This document shows positions 12,401-17,495 of a DNA stretch of 64,000 bases, one piece after another; within the stretch, counting starts at the first letter, position 1, and each line of letters begins with the position of its first letter. Position numbers and translations under genes: made by a program. This DNA is from Anderseniella sp039978075 (lineage in GTDB: Bacteria; Pseudomonadota; Alphaproteobacteria; Rhizobiales; Aestuariivirgaceae), in assembly GCA_039978075.1 (NCBI GenBank), contig JBDWCA010000005.1:186001-250000 (forward strand), in the 5' to 3' direction. Under the pieces are notes generated by a model. It did not search any database. It saw nothing but the letters and a program-made list of their open reading frames with translations, and was not told the origin of the DNA.

Positions 12401-12438
12401 AGCATTCAGGCAACCTCAAGGTTGGCATTGATTTCTAA
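3406..12438 (+). CDS. giant Gly-rich repeat autotransporter (type Va secretion)
   Basis: A 3010-residue outer-membrane/surface protein. Residues 1-35 form an extended signal peptide (hydrophobic core after HARHLKTS, likely cleavage after VQA). The passenger (about 150-2450) is a tandem array of units of roughly 65 residues, each holding a core like AQSVGGGGGxGG followed by a Gly/Ser-rich strand pair and a T-TxG-HSxGI segment. I count about 39 copies, of which some 27 are near canonical (nucleotides about 4570-9650). A linker with autotransporter-type beta-helix sequence (about 2450-2700) leads to a C-terminal barrel (about 2720-3010) that ends in the aromatic residue of NLKVGIDF. A second start at 3360 is in another frame and does not apply. 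Role inferred: adhesion or surface layer. The IalB-like gene follows closely. Confidence 0.93.
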   Translation: MISRHCMPVRHARHLKTSVCIAAIVLCGSAGNVQASDACVPGPNANELVCSGDQSDGVNLTLGTVGVVDVDDTDNYPAAGTSGTVIVKDLTSEIRPVLTTGISITRGLSILGIFEGVPSDYAPLTVEVEGADIATVDAIGVIVETIGGTNQAGGDIDVSLDAQTTINTRSFFGIETSLHGVFVNSVGGRGENGGTDFVGNGGSGDNGQPGGNVTIDSSANITTDAEGSAGLFGRSQAGHGGDGGDSDTIGSGGDGGLGGDNADLEVKISNYGTIITKKGTSSGIIVQNNGSYGGDGGSGGFIAGGGGDGQSGGNGGLAEALNNGQIETDGFKSHGVFVQSVGGFGGDGGSSAALVGYGGNGASAGNGGQLIATNNGDISTKGAYAKGIFAQSVGGGGGAGGDADGIVALGGIGSVGGYGGDVKVINTGTIETAGHDADGIFAQSVGGTGGDGGDSGGLVSIGGSSKGGGDGGTVEVSNLGTVTTKGNLSHAILAQSVGGGGGTGGFAGGVVSVGGSAADAPGGNGDTVTVSLNGAGSVATSGDDAIGVFAQSVGGGGGHGGSAVAVGAFVSFAMGGAGGAGGEAGDVSVNDCGIDGTGTADCSSHAAADASTGTIVTTGDRSHGIQAQSIGGGGGSGGFSASLAIGPAAASVAIGGSGGDGGAAGTVDIVSDSQVTTGGFGAHGIMAESIGGGGGTGGFAGSLSISEGISASLSVGGSGGSGGLGEAVTIKASGDILTTGDNSYGILAHSIGGGGGTGGFSFSASLSGTASLGMAIGGDGGDGQDAGSATVTSQRSVTTQGHHSHGIVAQSVGGGGGSGGFSVAGSGSGGVAGSLSLGGSGESGGNGAAASITSQGTVITQGDHSFGLMAQSVGGGGGAGGFSVSGTFGSVGALGVDVGGSGGGGADASTASVTSNGNVQTEGDFSHAIVSQSIGGGGGSGGFSIGVAISESVAGSVNLGGSGGKGGTASTAMVLAAGTVVTHGHQANGVLAQSIGGGGGNGGFAISAALSGDVSLGFGMGGSGAMAGDGDVVTVTTDAVVMTTGDVAHAIVAQSIGGGGGNGGFSVDANLTAGPVAAGAAVGGSGDGGGDAKTVNVTARDGVMATGRSSSAIVAQSIGGGGGNGGFAGSLSGALGDGAAASVSVGGSGGGGGNAGDVMVSLEGNDAVTGTSNHHAIGVVAQSVGGGGGNGGLGLSLSMSTESQANIGVAVGGSGGGGATAGKAGITSEHTIITEGDHSTALLAQSLGGGGGNGGLAVAGALSTGASSTDVTVGVGGSGGSAGNADTATIISSGNISTQGKKSVGIHAQSIGGGGGNGGLSIAGSFSVAEGSRNLGVSVGGSGGGGGTADAVTVTHTGQQVQTLGEDAHGIWAQSIGGGGGNGGISVAAAFSLGDNSANLSASIGGSGGDGQTSSTVDVIAGGVITTHGKEAIGIYAQSIGGGGGTGGASFTGTAGTGQTGNVNFSLGGSGGDGADSDIVTVTSSAAITTYGSKSHGVSAKSVGGGGGDGGLAFTGSVAAAASGDSSSTSLSASIGGSGDGGGDGSGVVVTNHGNIHIEGEKASGLRAQSIGGGGGSGGLSLSARYVGDQSRNVDFTLGGSGAGGGNGGMVELYNVLAETAPAGSIAPTITTLGNNSDAIFAQSVGGGGGDGGVSGAVEIGSASQNTSATISVGGQGGGGGDGGEVIVNNDGALLTMGQESNGITAQSVGGGGGNGGSTLSFVRISNPTDSDNKNINVSATVGGNGGSGGIGGVVEVDNTGAIHTTEHLSNGIFAQSVGGGGGTGGSARSMFVVGSIAPFAGFPGVSSGTNNTTLNMGVTVGGDGGDGNFAGLVQVTNTADITTEGADAYGIIAQSVGGGGGVGGSGDFGLPSNLIPTETIAGEAADDFVEVAESISAAGGSGGFKAITISVGGSGGSANDGGEVVVNNGDKASDDAANVVTLGEGSIAILAQSVGGGGGIAGTADIGTTGKVGIAQLGGGGGDGKAVTVTQFGDISTYGTSAVGIFAQSVGGGGGKAGAVQRGFDDIGLGLALSVGSGGASGDGGAVSVTSEGLIVTAGSGATGILAQSVGGGGGVGQVCDDDLTNGPACAGGGGDGSSLGTGIGISFAGSSGGSGSAGDVTVSHVGSIIAGTDGSGGDVDGAYGVFAQSSGGTSGGNVSVSTTGEVMTFGDNSHALYAQSSGTSDVGNVTVTHTKGDLLTTGAGSHIAFAELVPLGDNTELSTAGKTAKIELVSPDEGVRARTTGDASHIAYAGAQGGNGATPGGDGGAAGDVMVNSEYDLSTEGEGSKPVLAESLGGNGEAGSDAIISGADGDKGGNAGASGKVTVTTSGSIETGGTGSTAVEARSISGTVGAGGMGLDGGSDGAEGDGAASGDVSIISLGQVLTRGDDAHGLVAESSSASGSAGGVAVSASDNVLVGGLNADAISALSNGASGQGNITIEFDGDFLVGGTGSGVAVRMDGGQDNSFTNHGSMSALSGNALVATTGNDTIANFGLFAGNFDLGTGTNSFGNNAGAMLYTGETANLGGGTLTNDGMLSPGGRNVIVTTQITGDFVQTETGELELDLRLGDEESDLILVSGTASVHGEIQPFLEELMETDVPITVLTADGGVTDAGLDVRDLPAVDYSAVIDGNNLQISARPRFDEVGTAPGDASMGDFFDRILNVGAATPLDAVMLGLANITNTEELDAALSSLNPEPYLVQLQNLVSTGHGFGNNMMSCATDAEQYGALREGQCYWGKLAATEVIQHGDSDTVASNSKHFGFSGGVQYALDDVQRLGFALGYQRSTGSARGDTSFTGDTFQAGAVYKYQQDNLLGAAGIYGGYNWNDYTRQVATPALSGTAEGDQKQGYLSARIRAAMVHDVGAFYVKPLVDVDFTFLHTFSISETGVGAVNAVAGDHTQFLATATPALEFGGEIDLADGGLIRSWTRVGAIIRSDDDVSVPFSFAGAPDGVSGFVLSDQFDQVTATVGVGFDILTAQGVSIGLKYEGQYGENVEQHSGNLKVGIDF
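4570..9650 (+). repeat. tandem array of about 194-bp coding repeats in the autotransporter
   Basis: Twenty-seven near-canonical copies of a unit averaging 194 bp, recognised by the core encoding (A/S)-x-S-(V/I)-G-G-G-G-G. Copies upstream (from about 3945) and downstream (to about 10700) are progressively degenerate: the SVGGGGG core becomes SVGGRGE, SQAGHGG or NNGSYGG at the 5' side, and SSGGTSG, LGGNGEA or ISGTVGA at the 3' side. The strong sequence bias also creates long antisense open frames rich in Pro that are not genes. Confidence 0.85.
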
Positions 12439-12457
12439 CAAGAACGGGGTCGCGAAA

Positions 12458-12997
12458 ATGAATATGCGCGGTTGGGCACAGATTGCAGTTGCAGGTGCAT
12501 TGCTGGTTGGTGGAGCACATTCCGCGCTGGCGCAGACTGCGCAAAAAGCACCGGCACCGGCTGCAAAGACCAGCACGGTCATAACCGGATGGAACGTGAC
12601 TTGCGCGACACCGCAAGCTGCCGGCAAATTGTTATGCGAAGTCAACAATTCAGTGCTGGTAAAGCCTAGCAACTCACGATTTGTATCCGTCGCTATCCGG
12701 CCGGATGGCATCTCAGGCAAAAAAGTGCTGGTGGCGTCACTGCCACACGGCGTGTTGTTTACAGCAGGTATCAGTCTCAAGATTGACGGCAAGGATGCCG
12801 GTAAACTTCAAATGCTGACAAGTGACCAGAACGGATCCTATGCGCGCACATCAATGTCTGCCGAGCTTGCCGGAGCGATGAAGGCGGGTAAGACGTTTAC
12901 CGTTGTGTTTGACGGCACCAATGCGAAACGCTTTACGGTGGGACTGCCGCTGGCGGGATTCACTGCAGCGTACAACAAGATGTCCGGCGGCAGCTAA
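12458..12997 (+). CDS. IalB-family (invasion associated locus B) periplasmic protein
   Basis: A 179-residue secreted protein. The start at 12458 gives a good signal peptide (MNMRGWAQIAVAGALL, with cleavage expected near SALAQ). The mature part has the family pattern: a W-x-V-x-C near the start (GWNVTCAT), a second Cys in LLCEVNNS, a conserved hydrophobic strand VLVASLPHGVLF, and a C-terminal GLPLAGFTAAY. IalB-like proteins are common in Hyphomicrobiales; their biochemical role is unclear, though some affect host-cell entry. It begins 19 bases after the autotransporter stop, so the two may be co-transcribed. A longer frame starting at 12371 overlaps the autotransporter and is rejected. Confidence 0.85.
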   Translation: MNMRGWAQIAVAGALLVGGAHSALAQTAQKAPAPAAKTSTVITGWNVTCATPQAAGKLLCEVNNSVLVKPSNSRFVSVAIRPDGISGKKVLVASLPHGVLFTAGISLKIDGKDAGKLQMLTSDQNGSYARTSMSAELAGAMKAGKTFTVVFDGTNAKRFTVGLPLAGFTAAYNKMSGGS

Positions 12998-13035
12998 CCT
13001 TCGAGCACCACCTGCGGGTGGCGAATGACCTCTCT

Positions 13036-13283
13036 CGAACTTTCAAAACGAGTGGCACCACTCGGGGGCTTGCCCAATGGCCCTTGCCCAGGGACAGATT
13101 TGAACAGACTGGGGCATGTTCGCGTTCACATTGCCGACGGGGCCACAGCCGGCAATTGACATGGATTTTCACAAATTTTCGCGTTGCTTTCCAGACTATG
13201 GCAATGCCGTAAATTGCTTCGTGTGACCACTCGATATCGCAATTCGCCTGAACTGTTCCCCTGCAGAAATCACCATTCGAGCT
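13036..13283 (-). pseudogene. decayed fragment of an ScfR/PrpR-like regulator
   Basis: Reading the reverse strand gives peptides that match the intact regulator encoded at 21882-23294. First comes NGDFCRGTVQ (intact: YGDFYREAVQ), then directly CDIEWSHEAIYGIAI (intact: CSIEYSQETIYGITI), KATRKFVKIHVNCRLWP and RRQCE. About 125 residues that separate these blocks in the intact protein are missing, so the fragment carries an internal deletion as well as loss of the whole N-terminal half. One conserved Cys of the C-terminal cluster (CRLCP) has become Trp. DNA similarity is also plain, for example the shared stretch CTTTCAAA followed by GTGGCACCAC. An open frame spans the fragment but has no usable start or fold. 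Confidence 0.82.
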
Positions 13284-13324
13284 GCTCTCAAACCGCATGC
13301 TTCAGCGCCAGGCTGCCAATTAAT

Positions 13325-13337
13325 ATTGACAGTCAAT
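13325..13337. promoter_or_regulatory. palindrome with candidate -35, upstream of TRAP operon
   Basis: ATTGACAGTCAAT is a perfect 13-bp palindrome about 65 bases upstream of dctP. It contains TTGACA (13326-13331), a possible -35; a fair -10 is not obvious (CACTAT at 18 bases, TATAAA slightly further). A palindrome overlapping a -35 is what one expects of a repressor site, and the operon encodes its own IclR regulator. The assignment is inference. Confidence 0.4.
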
Positions 13338-13400
13338 CAGATTTTGTATCACTATAAAGAACGTCGTTTCAATATGCAAAACAATATGGGAGGATACGAC

Positions 13401-14381
13401 ATGCGTTTTTCTTTACTGGTTGCAGCCGTCGCTCTGGTGGCTTCAACGATTTCCACAATGGCAGAGGAACGGGTCATCAAGTTTGGCCACGCTGCTTCGT
13501 CGAAGCATATTTTCCAGCAGGGCATGCAGATATTTGCTGACAAGGTCAGCGCCGGTACCGATGGGAAAATAAAGATAGAAGTTGTCGGCGACCGGCAGCT
13601 TGGCGACGACAAGGCACTGCTTGAAGGTCTCCAGATCGGTACTATTGAAGGTGCGCTGGTGTCTGCCCCGGTACTGCCTCTGGTTGTAGGCCTTGCATCG
13701 TTTGATGCGCTGCAGCTGCCGTTCGTTGCCTCAACCTACGAAAAGATGGCAAGTGTGCTGGGGTCCGACCTCGGTGATGAACTGCTTGCCACGCTGGACG
13801 AAAAATCAATGAAGGGCGTGGGCTTTATCGAAGCTGGCCAACGCCACTTTCTATCGCGTGGTGATGGCGTGAAGACAATTGCCGATTTCACCGGCAAGAA
13901 AACCCGCATCGTGCCGATTCCGCTGCACAAGGCAACTTGGGAAGCCGTCGGTGTAAACCCGATCGGCATGGCCTATGGCGAGGTCTACTCTGCACTGGAA
14001 ACCGGCACCATCGATGCCGTCGAGATCAACCTGTCGTCGGTCCGCTCGGAGAGCCTTTATGAGTCCGCCAAAAAAGTAACTCTCACCGGACATTACTTCT
14101 GGCCCGGTGTCATTATTTTTTCAGGTACCACATGGAACTCGTTCGATGATGCAACCAAGGCTGTAATCACGACCGCAGGCAAGGAAGCCACCGCAGAAGC
14201 CTATGCGCTGGCAGCATCCCAGGAGGCCGATACAGTCAAGTTCCTGGAAGGCAAGGGTGTTGAAATCGGCAATCTCGATGAACTGGACGCCATGAAGGGC
14301 AAAACGGCTCCGGTCGTTGAGACCTGGGTGGGCAAGTCACCGCTGATCGCCAAGATCAAGTCCGCGCTCGAGGCAAAGTAG
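13401..14381 (+). CDS. TRAP transporter substrate-binding protein (DctP family)
   Basis: Periplasmic solute receptor of 326 residues. The ATG at 13401 is preceded by GGGAGG with seven bases of spacing and gives a standard signal peptide ending near TMAEE. The fold signature includes the helix with SALETGTIDAVE and the segment KKTRIVPIPLHKATWEA, whose Arg is the usual carboxylate-binding residue in this family. The substrate is therefore probably an organic acid. The gene leads an operon with a cupin, the DctQ and DctM membrane subunits, an IclR regulator and catabolic enzymes. A start at 13326 in the same frame falls in the promoter region and is not used. Confidence 0.9.
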   Translation: MRFSLLVAAVALVASTISTMAEERVIKFGHAASSKHIFQQGMQIFADKVSAGTDGKIKIEVVGDRQLGDDKALLEGLQIGTIEGALVSAPVLPLVVGLASFDALQLPFVASTYEKMASVLGSDLGDELLATLDEKSMKGVGFIEAGQRHFLSRGDGVKTIADFTGKKTRIVPIPLHKATWEAVGVNPIGMAYGEVYSALETGTIDAVEINLSSVRSESLYESAKKVTLTGHYFWPGVIIFSGTTWNSFDDATKAVITTAGKEATAEAYALAASQEADTVKFLEGKGVEIGNLDELDAMKGKTAPVVETWVGKSPLIAKIKSALEAK

Positions 14382-14382
14382 T

Positions 14383-14754
14383 ATGTCGGGAAAAACCAAT
14401 GTCTACCGATGGGAAACCCTGCCCAAGGAGGTTGTCCGACCCGGTGTGTCGCGAACCGCCTTTCGTGGTGACAATGCCCTGATGGTCATGAACTGGCTGG
14501 AACCGGGGATGGAAAAACGCCCGCACTCCCATCCTTTCGAGCAACTGGCCTACGTGGTGTCCGGCAGGATCAGGTTCGAGATCGGTGATGAAATCGTGGA
14601 GGCTGGTGCCGGCGAAGTAGTCAGAATACCGCCTGACGTGGTGCACTGTGGCGAGGCATTGGGGGACGAGGTTGCACTCAACCTTGATGTGTTTGCCCCC
14701 GTACGCGACGACTACAAGCACCTGACCGAATACCAGGAAGCCGATTTCAGCTAA
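14383..14754 (+). CDS. small cupin-domain protein
   Basis: A 123-residue single-domain cupin starting one base after the dctP stop codon. The two metal motifs are present: PHSHPFEQLAYVVSG (motif 1, with two His and a Glu) and PPDVVHCGEAL (motif 2). Such small cupins often act as isomerases, dioxygenases or ligand sensors; nothing here decides which. Its position between the receptor and the permease genes of the TRAP system suggests it acts on the imported substrate. Confidence 0.8.
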   Translation: MSGKTNVYRWETLPKEVVRPGVSRTAFRGDNALMVMNWLEPGMEKRPHSHPFEQLAYVVSGRIRFEIGDEIVEAGAGEVVRIPPDVVHCGEALGDEVALNLDVFAPVRDDYKHLTEYQEADFS

Positions 14755-14782
14755 GTAGCGACGTCATTGTTACAAGCTGCAC

Positions 14783-14804
14783 GGTCCGGGCATGTGCCCG
14801 GACC
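14783..14804 (+). other. intercistronic hairpin between cupin and dctQ
   Basis: A perfect inverted repeat: GGTCCGGGCA at 14783-14792 and TGCCCGGACC at 14795-14804, with a two-base centre. There is no T-tract after it, so it is more likely an mRNA-stabilising or attenuating element, setting higher levels of the receptor than of the membrane subunits, than a full terminator. Confidence 0.55.
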
Positions 14805-14864
14805 GGACGACCCCGCCTTGACCAGTTCGATGACATCAACCCTTGTTGCAGGAGCATAGTGAAC

Positions 14865-15431
14865 ATGACGATGGCCAATCTGCAGACACTGTGGCGAGAG
14901 CTGTTGAAGAACCTGCTGATTGTCATGGTCGGGTTGCTGCTCGCCATCATGATGGCACAGGTTGTGATGCGATATGGTTTCAACAACTCGTTGATCTGGG
15001 CCGAGGAAATCTGCCGGTATCTGCTGATCTGGATGTCGATGCTGGGGCTGTTGTTCGCCTATGAACGCGGAGAGATCGCATCGGTGCGCATTGCCCTGTA
15101 CGCCCTGCCCAGACGCGCTGCATTCGTGGTTGCCATCATCGGTAATATGCTGGCGGCCAGCCTGTGCTTCCTGCTTGTCTATTATGGATTCAAGTACGCC
15201 ATGATCGCCGGTTCGCAACCGATACCGGCACTGCGTTTCATATTCAGCGATCTGTTTGGTGAGGCCGCCGTTCCGGTTCCCGTGATGTTCTGGGTCTATG
15301 CGGTCCTGCCTGTCGGTGTCGGTCTGCTGGGGCTTCGCATCGCGGTAGAAGCGATTGCCTACGTGAAAGCGGCTCGCAGCACAATTTCGCTGGCTGATCA
15401 TCACGGCGGATATGGGGACGGGCACACATGA
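14865..15431 (+). CDS. TRAP transporter small membrane subunit (DctQ family)
   Basis: A 188-residue inner-membrane protein with four predicted helices (about 15-35, 50-68, 88-110, 135-158). The hallmark WAEEICRYLLIWMSMLG segment between helices one and two is clear. The ATG at 14865 has GGAG at 14851 with ten bases of spacing; a GTG at 14859 is also possible but would sit too close to that site. The last codons overlap the start of dctM by four bases (ATGA), implying translational coupling. Confidence 0.9.
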   Translation: MTMANLQTLWRELLKNLLIVMVGLLLAIMMAQVVMRYGFNNSLIWAEEICRYLLIWMSMLGLLFAYERGEIASVRIALYALPRRAAFVVAIIGNMLAASLCFLLVYYGFKYAMIAGSQPIPALRFIFSDLFGEAAVPVPVMFWVYAVLPVGVGLLGLRIAVEAIAYVKAARSTISLADHHGGYGDGHT

Positions 15432-16711
15432 CCCTTTACCTGATCTGTTTCTGCCTCTTCTTATTGTTGGGAATACCTGTCGCTTTGTGCCTGGGCCTGG
15501 CATCGCTGTCCTATCTGATCTTCACCGGGAAACTGATGCTTTTGCTGGCCTTTCCGCAAAAAATGATCAGCGGTATCGATAATTTCGTGCTGCTTACGAT
15601 TCCGTTCTTCATCCTGGCCGGCAACCTGATGAATTCTGCGCAACTGACACAGTACATTGTCAGGTTCGCGCAGGTGATTGTCGGCCAGATCAAGGGCGGA
15701 CTGGCAGCAGTGAACCTGGTGGCAAGCCTGATGTTTTCCGGTGTCAGCGGGGCAGCAACAGCCGAAGCATCTGCATTGGGCAGTGTGATGATCCCGGCAA
15801 TGAAGCGTGACGGGTACCGCGTCGAGTATGCCGCGGCTCTCACCGCTGTCGGGTCTTTGCTGGGACCGCTGGTTCCACCTTCACTTGCGCTGATCCTCTA
15901 TGGCGTGCTCACCGGCACGTCGATCGGTGATCTGTTCATGGCCGGCATTGTGCCGGCGTTTTTGTTGTGCGCCCTGCTGATCGCCTATGCGCTTTACAAG
16001 GCACGGGTGGAAGACCATCCGCTGCCGCCGGTCATCCCGGCGGACGAAAGACGTGGTCTGTTCTGGAAAGCCGTGCCGGCACTCATGTTACCGTTCATCA
16101 TTGTCGGTGGTATCAAATCCGGGGTTTTCACGCCCACCGAAGCAGCAGCGGTTGCGGCAACCTATGCCCTGGTGATCGGCCTGTTCCTGTATCGGACCCT
16201 GGATTTTCACCGCATCCGGAATTCGTTCTACGAAGCTGCAACCATGTCGGCCGGTGTCATGCTGGTAGTGGCGATGGCAAGCATGACGTCGTTTCTGATG
16301 AGTATTGAAAATATTCCTGCTCAGATTGCCGAAGCGCTGTTGTCGGTAACCCAGTCACCGCTCCTGCTGCTTTTACTGCTGAACATCATCCTGCTTATCC
16401 TGGGTCTGTTCCTGGAACCGCTTGCAGCCCTGGTGCTGGCAATGCCGATCCTCAACCAGGTTTTTCCCATGCTTGATGTGGACCCGGTGCAGTTCGGCGT
16501 CATGGTGGTGTTGAACCTGATGATCGGCATGGTCACACCGCCGGTGGGCCTGTGCCTGTTCATTGTATCGACCATCGGACGGGTGCCATTGGAGAAAGTC
16601 AGCCGTGCTGCATTGCCGCTGATTGCCATATGCGGTTTTGTACTGCTGCTGGTGGCCTTTGTGCCGCAGTTGACACTGTCCTTGCCCGCATTGTTTGGAG
16701 GTTCGAACTGA
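15428..16711 (+). CDS. TRAP transporter large permease (DctM family)
   Basis: A 427-residue inner-membrane protein with about 12 hydrophobic segments, the usual length of the large TRAP subunit. Typical features include the SGVSGAATAEASALGSVMIP segment, the PPSLALILYGVLTG loop, the GVFTPTEAAAVA motif and the MVTPPVGLCLF segment near the C-terminus. With DctP and DctQ it forms a Na+-coupled secondary importer for an organic acid. It overlaps dctQ by four bases. Confidence 0.95.
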   Translation: MTLYLICFCLFLLLGIPVALCLGLASLSYLIFTGKLMLLLAFPQKMISGIDNFVLLTIPFFILAGNLMNSAQLTQYIVRFAQVIVGQIKGGLAAVNLVASLMFSGVSGAATAEASALGSVMIPAMKRDGYRVEYAAALTAVGSLLGPLVPPSLALILYGVLTGTSIGDLFMAGIVPAFLLCALLIAYALYKARVEDHPLPPVIPADERRGLFWKAVPALMLPFIIVGGIKSGVFTPTEAAAVAATYALVIGLFLYRTLDFHRIRNSFYEAATMSAGVMLVVAMASMTSFLMSIENIPAQIAEALLSVTQSPLLLLLLLNIILLILGLFLEPLAALVLAMPILNQVFPMLDVDPVQFGVMVVLNLMIGMVTPPVGLCLFIVSTIGRVPLEKVSRAALPLIAICGFVLLLVAFVPQLTLSLPALFGGSN

Positions 16712-16712
16712 C

Positions 16713-17495
16713 ATGAGTGCACCGCTCGACAAGTCCCAGAACCAGTCAACCCAGGTGGCATTCCTGATCATTGAGGAAATGTCCAAAGTCAGCGAAAGCA
16801 TGCGGCTGACCGATCTGGCCAGGCGCCTGGATATCCCCAAGGCCAGGGTCTATCGCTTTCTGCAAACACTGGTGCAGCTCGGCTATGTGGTTCAGGACGA
16901 CACCGACGACCGCTACCGGCTGACGCTGAAACTGTTTCATCTCGGCCAGGCGGTCGCCGACGGTACGCAGCTCACCAGCGTGGCAAGGCCGGTCATGGTG
17001 CGGTTGCGCGACGCTCTCGAGCAAACCACAACCCTGTCGATACCGGAGGCGCTGGGCATGCGTGTCGTCGATATCGTGCGGGTCGACTCGCCAGTTCAGA
17101 TCATCACCAAGCCGGGTGCACTGCTCGGATTCCACGCATCGGCCCAGGGCAAGCTGGCCCTGGCGTTTGGCAGACCGCACTACTGGGAAGCCGTCACCGG
17201 CGGACCTATGACCCGGTTGACAGCTTCCACCAATACCGACGAAACCGTGCTGCGTGATCAGGTGGGTCAGGCAAAACAGCGCGGTTGGGCCGTTGCACCT
17301 GAAGAAACACTGGCCGGTGTAAACGCCCTTTCAGCCCCGATTTTCGATGTCGCCAACAGCTTTACCGCGACCATCACCATCGCAGGCTCGGTCCAGGATA
17401 TCCGTCCTGAACCGGATCCTGCCCAGGTGCGCGAGGTCTGCGCCGCCGCGCGGGCAATTTCAACCAGTCTCGGATGTACGGAGTATCCTGAATGA
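16713..17495 (+). CDS. IclR-family transcriptional regulator
   Basis: A 260-residue one-component regulator. An N-terminal winged helix-turn-helix (about 12-70, including LTDLARRLDIPKARVYRFL) is followed by an IclR effector domain (about 80-255, with VVDIVRVDSPVQI, GFHASAQGKLALAF and GWAVAPEETLAGVNALSAPI). The ATG at 16713 has TTGGAGG ten bases upstream and lies one base after the dctM stop. Because it sits inside the TRAP/Hyu operon, it most likely controls that operon in response to the imported compound or a breakdown product. Its last bases overlap hyuA by four. Confidence 0.92.
   Translation: MSAPLDKSQNQSTQVAFLIIEEMSKVSESMRLTDLARRLDIPKARVYRFLQTLVQLGYVVQDDTDDRYRLTLKLFHLGQAVADGTQLTSVARPVMVRLRDALEQTTTLSIPEALGMRVVDIVRVDSPVQIITKPGALLGFHASAQGKLALAFGRPHYWEAVTGGPMTRLTASTNTDETVLRDQVGQAKQRGWAVAPEETLAGVNALSAPIFDVANSFTATITIAGSVQDIRPEPDPAQVREVCAAARAISTSLGCTEYPE

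Larger units (their letters stand above)
12998..13400. other. intergenic region with regulator remnant and TRAP operon promoter region
   Basis: This 403-base stretch holds no intact gene. It contains a reverse-strand remnant of an ScfR-like regulator (about 13036-13283), then an AT-rich segment with a 13-bp palindrome (13325-13337) that includes a TTGACA, and a strong Shine-Dalgarno (GGGAGG at 13388-13393) for dctP. Confidence 0.7.

Noticed and set aside
12960..13298. Reverse-strand open frame of 112 codons taken as an intact gene
   Set aside because: It is a fragment of an ScfR-like regulator with an internal deletion and a 3' overrun into the IalB gene; recorded as a pseudogene.
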